A program made the position numbers and the translations under genes. A stretch of DNA of 47,137 nucleotides, taken from positions 1-47,137 of the forward strand of contig NZ_BADT01000234.1 of NCBI RefSeq assembly GCF_000239855.1. The letters are read 5' to 3'. Origin of the DNA: Pseudoalteromonas sp. BSi20652 (lineage in GTDB: Bacteria; Pseudomonadota; Gammaproteobacteria; Enterobacterales; Alteromonadaceae). Positions 17,749 to 26,261 of this stretch are shown piece after piece. Under the pieces are notes generated by a model. It made no database searches and was not told the origin of the DNA. It worked only from the letters and a program-made list of their open reading frames with translations. Numbering within the stretch: the stretch's first letter is position 1; the number at the start of each line of letters is the position of its first letter.

Positions 17749-18229
17749 CTCCCATTGCGACTGCCACACAAAAAATCCGTAAATCTAACTCTAGCTGGCG
17801 GTAACTCGGCTCCATATGGCAGCAAAGTTGATAAAAGCCCTTGTTATGGTCTTTTTCTTTAAAGTGGGCGAGTTCGTGTACCACTAACGCTTTTAATAAC
17901 GGCTCGGGAGCGCGGAGCAAGTCGCTGTTTATGGCTAAATCGTGTTTGCGGGTTTTACCTTGCATACGATACGTATGTGTACCAAGCGCGTTGGTGACCA
18001 TATCGCCTTGCTTTTTAAACGCCGCACGACCAAACGGTGGTGCGTTTTTTAAATACTGTTTTTTAAGCTCAGTTGCGTAGTTATAAAGTAGTTTATCGCT
18101 GGTAATAGTGTGTGCTTGCGGATACTTTTTAAGTAAGTAGTCGCATACTTTATTGTTATTTATAAGGTTTAATACTTGCTCAACAATGTTAGCTGGGTAG
18201 CCGGTAAAGTAACGTGCGTATTCACTCAT
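17729..18229 (-). CDS. YgjP-like zinc metallopeptidase domain protein (DUF45/WLM-like)
   Basis: 166 residues with the metal-binding helix VVHELAHFKEKDHNKGFYQL (HELAH plus a later His), as in YgjP/DUF45 proteins. The first 60 residues are helical and differ from the usual YgjP beta-strands, so the assignment is to the broader superfamily. There is no signal peptide. It follows the YecE-like gene on the same strand after 24 bp, so they probably share a transcript. Confidence 0.8.
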   Translation of the reverse strand: MSEYARYFTGYPANIVEQVLNLINNNKVCDYLLKKYPQAHTITSDKLLYNYATELKKQYLKNAPPFGRAAFKKQGDMVTNALGTHTYRMQGKTRKHDLAINSDLLRAPEPLLKALVVHELAHFKEKDHNKGFYQLCCHMEPSYRQLELDLRIFCVAVAMGENPYLK

Positions 18230-18253
18230 TATTATTTCTCTGTCGTTTTACTT

Positions 18254-19102
18254 TTAAAAAAGTGCTTGCTGGTGGGCTTCTTTTTCGCCAGTAAATGGGG
18301 TTAATGCTTTGTGATTATAACCAAGGTCCTTACAAAACTGCCTTGCTAATAAAGGTGCTTCTCGGTTATCTGCCGTATGAAAAAACACATAAGGCGTTTT
18401 TCCTTCATCAAGCCATTGTTTTACTTTGCTTAGCCACGGTTTATAAAAGGGTTTATAGTCGCTTTGTAAATCGGCAATAACAAAGCGCGCCATGGGTTGC
18501 GTGCTTGTAGCAATGGCATGTACCGGTAAATGCGGCTTTTTTTGCTGTGCATCTATTAGCGCTTCGGTTGTTGGTTTTACCGCAAATAAGGCGCGAGTAT
18601 CCATCGATATGCGATTTATGTTGTTTGCCATTAATAACTGATTAAGCGCTATTTCGGCTTCACCCTTTTGAAAAAACGCAGTATGACGTACCTCTACACC
18701 GTAATTAACCTCTTTTGGTAACAGGCTAATAAATTGTGCGAGTTTGGGTAAGTCACCAGGGCCAAATGCTTTAGGTAATTGCAGCATGATTTGCCCTGTT
18801 TTTTCTAAAATAGGGGAGAACAAGTTAAGCCAATCAGTAAGCTCGGTTTGAACATTAGTTAGGTGCAGCTCGTGGCTAAAGCGACGAGTAAACTTAAACG
18901 TAAATTTGAAATCGTCGGGTACGCTGTTTGCCCAGCGCAATACGGTGCTTGGCGATGGGTCAGCGTAAAAGCTGGTATTGCCTTCAACAGAGTTAAAGTG
19001 TTGTGCGTATTGGCTAAGCATATCGGCGTTTTTACACTGGCTTGAAAATAAATTGCCTTTCCATGCGTTGCTCGACCACTGAGGGCATCCAATATATAAC
19101 AT
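18254..19102 (-). CDS. DUF72 family protein, YecE-like
   Basis: I choose ATG 19102 because MLYIGCPQWSSNAWKGNLFS matches the normal YecE N-terminus (MIYIGLPQWS). An upstream ATG at 19165 would add 21 unrelated residues. The product is 282 residues with family blocks HFNSVEGNTSFYADPSPSTV, FKFTFKFTRRFSHEL, GQIMLQLPKAFGPGDLPKL, YGVEVRHTAFF and PVHAIATSTQP, and a C-terminal ALF like the E. coli SLF ending. It has a TIM-barrel-like fold; the function is unknown. Confidence 0.88.
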   Translation of the reverse strand: MLYIGCPQWSSNAWKGNLFSSQCKNADMLSQYAQHFNSVEGNTSFYADPSPSTVLRWANSVPDDFKFTFKFTRRFSHELHLTNVQTELTDWLNLFSPILEKTGQIMLQLPKAFGPGDLPKLAQFISLLPKEVNYGVEVRHTAFFQKGEAEIALNQLLMANNINRISMDTRALFAVKPTTEALIDAQQKKPHLPVHAIATSTQPMARFVIADLQSDYKPFYKPWLSKVKQWLDEGKTPYVFFHTADNREAPLLARQFCKDLGYNHKALTPFTGEKEAHQQALF

Positions 19103-19351
19103 ATAAATGGCTGATAAATTACTTCGTGGCGCAAGTGTACCAAATACATGCGGTGGTTGCTGCAAATTAACATTACAAAGCTAAACACACGCCCTAGCAT
19201 CTTGATACTACTTGGGTATAATGCAGGGCTTAATTTGATTATTTTTAGATTGCTAGCTGCTTTATTTGTATTGTGGTGACCTGTTTTTTAAATCACACGC
19301 CTTAAAACAAATAAGTTTAGCCGTTTAAGCCTTTTATCTGACAGGAAAACT

Positions 19352-21130
19352 ATGCGCTCTATATATTGCGGACAGCTAAATAAAACTCACGTAGATCAAG
19401 AAGTTGAACTATGTGGCTGGATCAACAAACGACGTGACCTTGGTGGACTTATCTTTGTCGATTTACGCGATAGAGAAGGTTTAGTACAAGTTGTATTCGA
19501 CTCTGACATTGAAGAGTTAATGAGTTCAGCTAACACACTTCGCCAAGAATTTTGTGTTCAGTTAAAAGGTATTGTTCGCGCACGCCCAGACAGCCAAGTA
19601 AATAAAGACATGGCAACAGGGGAGATCGAAATTTTAGGTAAAGAGCTTACAATTATTAACCGCTCTGAACCGCTTCCACTTGATTTTAACCAAGTAAACT
19701 CAGAAGAGCGTCGTTTAAAATACCGTTACCTAGATTTACGTCGTCTAGAAATGAGTGACCGTATTAAATTACGTGCTAAAGCAAGCAGCTTTGTTCGTCG
19801 CTTTTTAGATGAAAACGGCTTTTTAGACATCGAAACACCTGTACTTACTAAAGCAACGCCAGAAGGCGCGCGCGATTACTTAGTGCCAAGCCGCGTTCAT
19901 AAAGGTAGTTTTTACGCATTACCACAGTCTCCACAGTTGTTTAAGCAATTGTTGATGATGTCGGGTTTTGACCGTTACTACCAAATTGTTAAATGTTTCC
20001 GTGATGAAGATTTACGCGCCGATCGCCAACCAGAATTTACCCAAATTGATATAGAAACCTCGTTCATGAGCTCTGATCAAGTACGTGGTATGACTGAAAA
20101 AATGATCCGCGAGATGTGGCAAACATTGTTAAACGTTGATTTAGGCGATTTTCCAATCATGCCTTATAGCGAGGCAATGAGCCTTTACGGTTCTGATAAG
20201 CCAGATTTACGTAACCCAATGAAATTGGTCGATGTTGCAGATTTAGTTAAAGACGTAGAGTTTAATGTTTTCTCTGGTCCGGCTAACGATGAAAAAGGTC
20301 GTGTTGCTGTATTAACTGTACCGGGTGGCGCTAAGCTTTCTCGTAAACAACTTGACGATTACACTAAGTTTATTGGTATTTACGGCGCTAAAGGTATGGC
20401 GTGGATGAAAGTAAACGACCACACTGCAGGCGCTGAGGGTGTTCAATCACCAGTGGCTAAGTTTTTAAGCGAAGACGTAATCACTAAATTACTTGAGCGT
20501 ACTAATGCTCAGTCTGGCGATATCATTTTATTTGGTGCCGATAAGCGCAACACAGTAAACGAAGCAATGGGCGCACTGCGCGTTAAGATTGGTGTTGATT
20601 TAGAAATCACTAACCTTAATAGCTGGGCACCACTTTGGGTTGTAGACTTCCCAATGTTTGAAGAAGATGACGAAGGCACATTACATGCTGTACATCATCC
20701 ATTCACTGCACCAAAAGACATTAACGCCAGTGAGCTTGAAGCAAACCCAGCAGCTGCTATCTCAGATGCCTACGATATGGTATTAAACGGCTACGAAGTG
20801 GGTGGTGGTTCGGTACGTATTCATAATGCAGATATGCAAGAAACTGCATTTAGAATTTTAGGTATTAACGAGCAAGAGCAACAAGACAAGTTTGGCTTTT
20901 TACTTGATGCACTTAAATACGGCACACCACCACATGCTGGTTTAGCATTTGGCCTTGACCGTTTAGCAATGCTTTTATGTGGTACCGATAACATTCGTGA
21001 CGTTATTGCTTTCCCTAAAACAACACAAGCGTCGTGTTTATTAACCAACGCGCCAAGCAAACCTAACCTTGATTCGTTAGCTGAGCTTGCAATTAGTGTT
21101 GTAGAAAAAGCGATACCTAACGAAGAGTAA
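19352..21130 (+). CDS. aspS: Aspartyl-tRNA synthetase
   Basis: Charges tRNA-Asp. 592 residues, the bacterial AspRS length. N-terminal OB-fold anticodon domain ([20 protein letters not shown]), class II motif 2 ([20 protein letters not shown]), the bacterial GAD insertion around residues 280-420, and motif 3 ([20 protein letters not shown]). The [19 protein letters not shown] block binds aspartyl-adenylate. The start follows ACAGGAAAAC. A strong terminator follows. TATAAT at 19217-19222 is a possible -10 element for it. Confidence 0.97.
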   Translation: MRSIYCGQLNKTHVDQEVELCGWINKRRDLGGLIFVDLRDREGLVQVVFDSDIEELMSSANTLRQEFCVQLKGIVRARPDSQVNKDMATGEIEILGKELTIINRSEPLPLDFNQVNSEERRLKYRYLDLRRLEMSDRIKLRAKASSFVRRFLDENGFLDIETPVLTKATPEGARDYLVPSRVHKGSFYALPQSPQLFKQLLMMSGFDRYYQIVKCFRDEDLRADRQPEFTQIDIETSFMSSDQVRGMTEKMIREMWQTLLNVDLGDFPIMPYSEAMSLYGSDKPDLRNPMKLVDVADLVKDVEFNVFSGPANDEKGRVAVLTVPGGAKLSRKQLDDYTKFIGIYGAKGMAWMKVNDHTAGAEGVQSPVAKFLSEDVITKLLERTNAQSGDIILFGADKRNTVNEAMGALRVKIGVDLEITNLNSWAPLWVVDFPMFEEDDEGTLHAVHHPFTAPKDINASELEANPAAAISDAYDMVLNGYEVGGGSVRIHNADMQETAFRILGINEQEQQDKFGFLLDALKYGTPPHAGLAFGLDRLAMLLCGTDNIRDVIAFPKTTQASCLLTNAPSKPNLDSLAELAISVVEKAIPNEE

Positions 21131-21159
21131 TATTTGTTTAGCTTTTTTGAGCTAAATTT

Positions 21160-21195
21160 AAAAACCCTTAAGTTATATGCTTAAGGGTTTTTTTA
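21160..21195 (+). terminator. Rho-independent terminator after aspS
   Basis: AAACCCTTAAG-TTATATG-CTTAAGGGTTT followed by T residues, 35 bp after the aspS stop. Confidence 0.9.
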
Positions 21196-21250
21196 TGGTT
21201 AAATTTGTAGCAGAGTGTATTTTAACCAAACTGATGAAAAAGGAATTATT

Positions 21251-21481
21251 ATGTCGATCAATGCAACCTTATTTGGTGAATTTTTAGCTTTTCTTATTGT
21301 GCTGTGTATCCCTGTTTTTGCTGTAATTAGCTACAAAATAGGTAAGCGTAAAAGTACTATGCCGGGTGCTTTAGCTTTTGTGGGTGGCTGTTTAGCGCTA
21401 TTTCCACTATTTGGTTTGATTTTTATCGCTGTGCTTGCGCTCAAAAAAGATTTACCTAAAAATAATGGCTACGCTGGTTAA
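21251..21481 (+). CDS. Small two-helix membrane protein
   Basis: ATG 21251 has AAAAAGGAATT at the right distance. An upstream in-frame ATG (21215) has none and overlaps the terminator region. The 76-residue product has two hydrophobic helices, LFGEFLAFLIVLCIPVFAVI and GALAFVGGCLALFPLFGLIF, joined by a basic loop KIGKRKST, and a polar C-terminus KKDLPKNNGYAG. No family is recognised. It precedes the pentapeptide protein by 15 bases. Confidence 0.75.
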   Translation: MSINATLFGEFLAFLIVLCIPVFAVISYKIGKRKSTMPGALAFVGGCLALFPLFGLIFIAVLALKKDLPKNNGYAG

Positions 21482-21496
21482 ATTAATAGGTGAATT

Positions 21497-22093
21497 GTGT
21501 TGTTAAGTAATAATAACCAGTATTTTGATCAGCAATTTAATGCTTTACACTGTACACATCAGTTAATTGAAAGCTCTGAGTTTGAAGCGTGTACTTTTAT
21601 CGATTGCGACTTTTCAGGCGGGCAGTTTAAACATTGTCGATTTATAGAATGCAGTTTTAAAAACTGTAATTTATCGTCACTTAAATGGAACTACAGTTCA
21701 CTTGAAAATGTAAGTTTTAGCCACTGTAAATTAAATAGTCTGCAATGGACTGACGTAGATTGGCCAGCGCTTAGTATTAACGCACCGGTGAGTTTTAATT
21801 ATTGCGAGCTCAGTAATAGTTCTTTTTTTGAATTAACCCTCAAAGCCCTCAAACTAACACACTGCTTTGCCAAAAATGTTGATTTTAGACATGCAGATTT
21901 AAGCGGTAGTGAATTTACAGGAACAGATTTTCGCGATAGTGAGTTTTTCCAAACTAACTTAACAAAATGTGATTTTGTAGGTGCTACAGCGTTTCATATA
22001 GATTTGAATAATAATACTTTAGCGAATGCTAAGTTTGATCGCTTCGAAGCACTTAATTTGCTTACCAGCCTTAATATAGAACTATGTGATTAA
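21497..22093 (+). CDS. Pentapeptide repeat protein, McbG/Qnr-like
   Basis: Starts at GTG 21497, with TAGG six bases upstream. The 198 residues carry pentapeptide repeats A(D/N)LXX-type (CTFIDCDFSGGQFKHCRFIE, then VDFRHADLSGSEFTGTDFRD) that build a right-handed quadrilateral beta-helix. The split into two repeat blocks and the C-terminal ANAKFDRFEALNLLTSLNIE tail resemble McbG and Qnr, which mimic DNA and protect gyrase from microcin B17 or quinolones. A gyrase-related role is thus possible but not shown; many related proteins in marine bacteria are of unknown function. Confidence 0.82.
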   Translation: MLLSNNNQYFDQQFNALHCTHQLIESSEFEACTFIDCDFSGGQFKHCRFIECSFKNCNLSSLKWNYSSLENVSFSHCKLNSLQWTDVDWPALSINAPVSFNYCELSNSSFFELTLKALKLTHCFAKNVDFRHADLSGSEFTGTDFRDSEFFQTNLTKCDFVGATAFHIDLNNNTLANAKFDRFEALNLLTSLNIELCD

Positions 22094-22113
22094 TTTAGTT
22101 TAATATGATTACA

Positions 22114-22149
22114 TATCTAGAAGCGACAGCTTGGCTGGGCTTCTAGATA
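22114..22149. terminator. Hairpin between convergent genes
   Basis: A perfect 11-bp stem (TATCTAGAAGC/GCTTCTAGATA) with a 14-base loop, placed between the pentapeptide gene and the convergent hypothetical gene. There is no clear T-tract, so it may be a factor-assisted terminator or a protein-binding dyad. Confidence 0.5.
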
Positions 22150-22165
22150 CTGCGTGACTGCGTAA

Positions 22166-22489
22166 TTAACGGCTAGGGCCATTTTTATTACGTGCACTGG
22201 CAAGTTGTCTTGCTATTTCTAATAACGCTGGTGAAATATCTTCAGCGCCATCTTTAATTAGTTTTGTAACGTCACCTGATGAAAACAAACCGTCACGTGG
22301 TGATTTAATACCTAACTCACGAACAAAATCCTTCGTTTTACCTGTGCTGCCTGTTTCAATAAACTTAAAAATAATACGTTCATTGTTGTTTTTAGCAGGG
22401 GTTTTTAGTGTTTCGATTTCGTCATGTATTGCCGTTAGTTTGTCTTCTAAAATTTCTATACGTTCTTGAATGCTATTGTATGATTTCAT
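22166..22489 (-). CDS. 107-residue hypothetical protein with N-terminal coiled coil
   Basis: I do not recognise it. The first 30 residues (SIQERIEILEDKLTAIHDEI) form a heptad-like coiled coil. The rest looks like a small globular helical domain (IIFKFIETGSTGKTKDFVRE, LGIKSPRDGLFSSGDVTKLI). The basic, loop-rich part could bind nucleic acid, but this is only composition. It stands alone with its own upstream region, followed by the hairpin at 22114-22149. Confidence 0.65.
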   Translation of the reverse strand: MKSYNSIQERIEILEDKLTAIHDEIETLKTPAKNNNERIIFKFIETGSTGKTKDFVRELGIKSPRDGLFSSGDVTKLIKDGAEDISPALLEIARQLASARNKNGPSR

Positions 22490-22617
22490 TTATTGGATCT
22501 TTTACTAAATATATTTAAACAATGGCGACTATTATCGCATAGTTTGACAATAGAGAATGCAAACCTATAAAGTAAAATTATTTTTAATTAAAAACAATAA
22601 TTTATATAAGTTTAAAT

Positions 22618-23385
22618 ATGCAAAAAACACTTAAAAAGCTTTTTATATTAAGCGCACTAGCTCTAAGTACATCAGTTATAAGCACATCAGTAATAGGCGC
22701 AACAAGCTATGCAAACGATGGCGTTATAACTGATGAAAGCCGTAATCGCACTATTCCTATCAATATCACACTACCAAGTAACAATGCTAAGTGCACTGAA
22801 CAAGTAAAATGCCCTGTAGCGTTTATTAACGCAGGTTACGGGATTAGCCATAACGGGTATACGTTTGCCAGTAATGCGTTTAGTCAGCGCGGATATTTAA
22901 CAATAGCCGTTGCACATGAACTAAAAACCGACCCTGACCTTAATCGTGAGCAACCTTACTTAACCACTCGCATGGAAAACTGGCACCGTGGCGTAGTGAC
23001 GCTTAAGTTTTTAGTTAATGAGCTATCGAGTAAATACCCAGCGTATGATTTTACAAAGCTCGCCTTATTTGGGCACTCAAACGGCGGTGATATTTCAGCG
23101 TTATATGGCTCTATTTACCCCAATGAAGTAAGCCAAATTATTACGCTCGATCATCGCCGCATGTTGATCCCGCGCAATAAAAACATTCGCGTACTTACTC
23201 TACGCGGTAGTGATTACCCAGCTGATGCGAATGTGCTGTTAAACGATTCAGAGCTCGATAGGTTTCCTGTTACACAAACACTAATAGAAAAATCGCGTCA
23301 TAACGATATGTACGATGGCGGACAAAAATGGCTGGTGGATAGAATGAGTAAAGAAGTAGGGGGATTTTTAGATAGTAAAAATTAG
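22618..23385 (+). CDS. Secreted alpha/beta hydrolase
   Basis: 255 residues with a signal peptide (MQKTLKKLFILSALALSTSV, then ISTSVIGATSYAN). The nucleophile elbow is LALFGHSNGGDISALYGS with the serine in GHSNGG. The likely catalytic His is in KSRHNDMYDGG, with an Asp in TLRGSDYPAD. The substrate is unknown; esterase or dienelactone-hydrolase-like use is possible. Two cysteines (CTEQVKC) may form a short disulfide in the periplasm. Confidence 0.82.
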   Translation: MQKTLKKLFILSALALSTSVISTSVIGATSYANDGVITDESRNRTIPINITLPSNNAKCTEQVKCPVAFINAGYGISHNGYTFASNAFSQRGYLTIAVAHELKTDPDLNREQPYLTTRMENWHRGVVTLKFLVNELSSKYPAYDFTKLALFGHSNGGDISALYGSIYPNEVSQIITLDHRRMLIPRNKNIRVLTLRGSDYPADANVLLNDSELDRFPVTQTLIEKSRHNDMYDGGQKWLVDRMSKEVGGFLDSKN

Positions 23386-23443
23386 GTTTATAAAAGTTTA
23401 ATCATAGCGCAGTGTTACCTGCGCTATATTAATTTTACGGCAG

Positions 23444-24646
23444 TTATTCTACCAGTTCACTAACAATAACAGGGTTATTATGTAGTGTTTTATGCACTGG
23501 GCATTTGTCGGCTATTTCGAGTAAACGCTGACGCTCTGGCTCAGTTAAGTCGCCACGTAAGGTGATTTTACGGGTAATGGCTTCAAGGTTACCTGTTTGC
23601 TCACAATCGTCGCAATCTTTGTTGTAATCGCGAGTGTGATCAAGCTCTACTTTTACATGCTCCAGTGGTAAGTTTTTACGTGTAGCGTACATACGCAGTG
23701 TCATGGCCGTACAGGCACCAAGCCCCGCTAATAAGTGATGATAAGGATCAGGACCTAAGTTTTTACCGCCTACTTTTATTGGCTCATCTGCAAGCCAAGT
23801 ATGATCTTTTGTACTTACGTGCTGAGTAAATACATGGTCTTTTTCTTCAACGAGTACATTGCCACCCGTTAAACTTGCCGTGTATTTAGTTTTGTCGTAC
23901 TTAACATAACGGTTTGCCCACGTTGCAATTATTTGTGCAGCGTAGTCGGCATCGTTTTTATTTGTTAAAAGATGATCGGCGTTATCTAGACTAATAAAGC
24001 TTTTAGGGTGTTTAGCTGATGCATAAATTTTTTCAGCTTCACTAATATTTACCGTCGCATCAATAGGGGAGTGCATTACTAATAATGCGCGCTTAAGTTT
24101 ACTAATATGGCTTTTATCGTACTTGGCTATATCGTCAATAAATTGCTTTTTAATAGTAAATTCACGACCGGCTAGGTTTACTTTTGCTTCACCTGCTGCG
24201 TTAATTTCATCAAGGTGTGCTTTAAAATTATGCGCTACGTGCTGCGCATCTGACGGTGCACCAATGGTTGTAATAGCCGATACTTCAGGAATATGCTCCG
24301 CAGCAGCAAGAACGGCTGCCCCGCCTAAACTGTGGCCAATGAGTAGTTGTGGCGCCGCAAAATGCTCACGTAAATGATTAGCCGCAGATACTAAATCTTG
24401 AATGTTTGATGAAAAGTTACTGTTAGCAAAATCGCCATCACTATTACCTAAACCGGTAAAGTCGAAACGTAGTACCGCGATACCTTGTTGTGTTAAAGCT
24501 CGGCTAATACGTGTGGCTGCTGCAATGTCTTTACCGCAGGTAAAGCAGTGTGCAAATAGCGCGTAAAACTTAACGTCACCAGAGGGAAGTTCAAGTTGGC
24601 CGGCAAGTTCTAAATCGCCGCTTTTAAAAGATACTTTTTGTCGCAT
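23444..24646 (-). CDS. Bifunctional alpha/beta hydrolase-OsmC family protein
   Basis: 400 residues. The N-terminal 250 form a hydrolase domain ([20 protein letters not shown], nucleophile in [32 protein letters not shown]). The C-terminal 130 are an OsmC/Ohr-type thiol peroxidase with the two expected cysteines in [20 protein letters not shown] and [20 protein letters not shown]. This fusion is a known architecture. OsmC domains reduce organic hydroperoxides; the hydrolase may release a lipid substrate for it. It carries an extra Cys-rich loop (NKDCDDCEQ). Confidence 0.92.
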   Translation of the reverse strand: MRQKVSFKSGDLELAGQLELPSGDVKFYALFAHCFTCGKDIAAATRISRALTQQGIAVLRFDFTGLGNSDGDFANSNFSSNIQDLVSAANHLREHFAAPQLLIGHSLGGAAVLAAAEHIPEVSAITTIGAPSDAQHVAHNFKAHLDEINAAGEAKVNLAGREFTIKKQFIDDIAKYDKSHISKLKRALLVMHSPIDATVNISEAEKIYASAKHPKSFISLDNADHLLTNKNDADYAAQIIATWANRYVKYDKTKYTASLTGGNVLVEEKDHVFTQHVSTKDHTWLADEPIKVGGKNLGPDPYHHLLAGLGACTAMTLRMYATRKNLPLEHVKVELDHTRDYNKDCDDCEQTGNLEAITRKITLRGDLTEPERQRLLEIADKCPVHKTLHNNPVIVSELVE

Positions 24647-24680
24647 GGGGAACCTTATTTACACAAATAAAATACATTAG

Positions 24681-24989
24681 GGCGTGTTGACCGTTGTAGA
24701 TTGAAATTTGTTCAATCTAGGGGCGATTTAATCGCGGCGCGAGGTTTGTAACCTAGTGGGCTAAGTAAAAACCGAGCAAAGCTTCCGCGTCCTGCTCACG
24801 CCCCTTACCTACATCCATGTAGGCAACAAAGAGTTAATCGTCCCTAGAAAGAACCCAAAGGGTAGCGCATGTTTGGCATTTATGCTGCGTTATCGCCTAT
24901 TTATGGGGAACAACCACACATCATAGGCTCTGCCTTGCTTAAACACCAAACAGTCTGCTGCAAATTCACCCACCAAAGGTCAGCACGCC
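24681..24989. mobile_element. MITE copy B of the GGCGTG family, with a 47-bp internal insert
   Basis: The ends are GGCGTGTTGACCGTTGTAGA and, reverse-complemented, GGCGTGCTGACCTTTGGTGG. The flanks are TTAG (left) and CTAG (right), one base short of a perfect 4-bp duplication. It lies in the opposite orientation to copies A and C. Relative to them it has 47 extra bases at 24780-24826, including the short palindrome CTACAT-CC-ATGTAG. It is just upstream of the hydrolase-OsmC gene and may contribute to or disturb that promoter region. Confidence 0.88.
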
Positions 24990-25043
24990 CTAGTAGACCA
25001 GATATAAGTACTAAACCTTGCAAATTCAACGTTTTTTTATAAG

Positions 25044-25057
25044 TTGATCTTGATCAA
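25044..25057. promoter_or_regulatory. FNR-type box upstream of the 2OG-Fe(II) oxygenase
   Basis: TTGATCTTGATCAA matches the FNR/EtrA consensus TTGAT-N4-ATCAA at every position. A TATAAT at 25135-25140 with TTTGTC at 25113-25118 is a plausible promoter. The box would be centred near -96, a position used in regulation but not typical for simple class II activation. Confidence 0.65.
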
Positions 25058-25083
25058 GCCAAGTGGCGGTGACTATGCTTTGC

Positions 25084-25095
25084 GGACATATGTCC
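25084..25095. promoter_or_regulatory. Perfect palindrome GGACATATGTCC, possible operator
   Basis: A perfect 12-bp palindrome between the FNR-type box and the probable promoter of the oxygenase gene. It suits a dimeric repressor, but no regulator can be named. A related half-site, GGTCATTTGTC, lies 12 bp further on. Confidence 0.45.
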
Positions 25096-25221
25096 TTATA
25101 TTTTTGAGGTCATTTGTCTATCCTCGCATAGCGCTATAATGAAGGCTTTGCTACTTTATATAAGTAATTTAGCACTATTAAAAGCAACTCACTTCACACA
25201 ACCTATTCACTGGAACGTACA

Positions 25222-26061
25222 ATGCAATTACCTACTGTTGATTATAAAGCTCCCGATGCGGCTGCACAATTTGTTGAATCGTTAAGAAATACTGGATTTG
25301 GCGTTTTAAAAAACCACCCAATCCCACAGTCTTTAGTTGAGTCTATTTACAAAAATTGGCAAGACTTTTTTAACTCAGAGCAAAAGCACGATTTTTTATT
25401 CTCTAAAGAAACTCAAGACGGTTACTTTCCGCCTTCAGTATCAGAAGTGGCGAAAGGCTTTACAATAAAAGACATTAAAGAGTACTTTCATGTTTACCCT
25501 AAAGGTCGCGTTCCTGCCCAGCTTGAAGCTGATGTACGTGAATACTACCGTTTAGCAAGTGAATTTGCTGGCACATTATTAAGCTGGGTTCAGGCTGAAG
25601 CACCAGCTGATGTGCGTGCTAAGTTTTCGATTGATTTAAAAGACATGATTGCCGATTCTGAGCAAACATTGTTACGTATCCTACATTACCCACCAATGAC
25701 GGGTGATGAAGAGCCTGGTGCTATTCGCGCAGCAGCCCATGGCGATATTAATTTATTGACTGTATTACCAGCTTCTAATGAGCCTGGTTTACAAGTTCAA
25801 AAAACAGATGGCGGTTGGTTAGACGTGCCATGTGATTTTGGCAGCTTAATTATTAATATCGGCGACATGCTACAAGAAGCGTCGGGCGGGTATTTCCCAT
25901 CGACAATTCACCGTGTAATTAACCCAACGGGTAAAGCATCTACTAAATCGCGTATTTCACTACCGTTATTTTTACACCCGCATCCAGATGTTGTGCTTTC
26001 AGAGCGCTACACGGCAGATAGCTACTTGCAAGAACGTTTGCGTGAGTTAGGTGTTAAGTAA
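25222..26061 (+). CDS. 2-oxoglutarate-Fe(II) dioxygenase, isopenicillin-N-synthase-like
   Basis: 279 residues of the 2OG/IPNS superfamily. Iron ligands are the His and Asp of AAAHGDINLLTVLPAS and the His of FPSTIHRVINP. The 2OG-binding Arg is in KSRISLPLFLHPHPDV. The N-terminal DIOX_N part includes FVESLRNTGFGVLKNHPIPQ. The substrate is unknown. It stands alone with its own terminator. An FNR-type box and a palindrome upstream suggest control by oxygen or a linked signal, which would fit an oxygen-using enzyme. Confidence 0.88.
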   Translation: MQLPTVDYKAPDAAAQFVESLRNTGFGVLKNHPIPQSLVESIYKNWQDFFNSEQKHDFLFSKETQDGYFPPSVSEVAKGFTIKDIKEYFHVYPKGRVPAQLEADVREYYRLASEFAGTLLSWVQAEAPADVRAKFSIDLKDMIADSEQTLLRILHYPPMTGDEEPGAIRAAAHGDINLLTVLPASNEPGLQVQKTDGGWLDVPCDFGSLIINIGDMLQEASGGYFPSTIHRVINPTGKASTKSRISLPLFLHPHPDVVLSERYTADSYLQERLRELGVK

Positions 26062-26090
26062 CTCTAATACTTAGAGTAATTAAGTATAAA

Positions 26091-26117
26091 CAAAAAACGG
26101 CTTATGGCCGTTTTTTG
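26091..26117 (+). terminator. Rho-independent terminator after the oxygenase gene
   Basis: AAAAAACGGC-TTAT-GGCCGTTTTTT, 30 bp after the stop codon, with A and T runs on both sides. Confidence 0.85.
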
Positions 26118-26261
26118 CATTTTTAAGCAACTTGATCACAGGTTTAATTTTAATAAACTATGCTCAATTGCCTGCAACGTAAATAATGGCATGCATTCTT
26201 AGCTACTACAGGTATAATGCGCGCAACTGGCTAATGTAGCCTTATTTAAAAGAGAGTTTAT

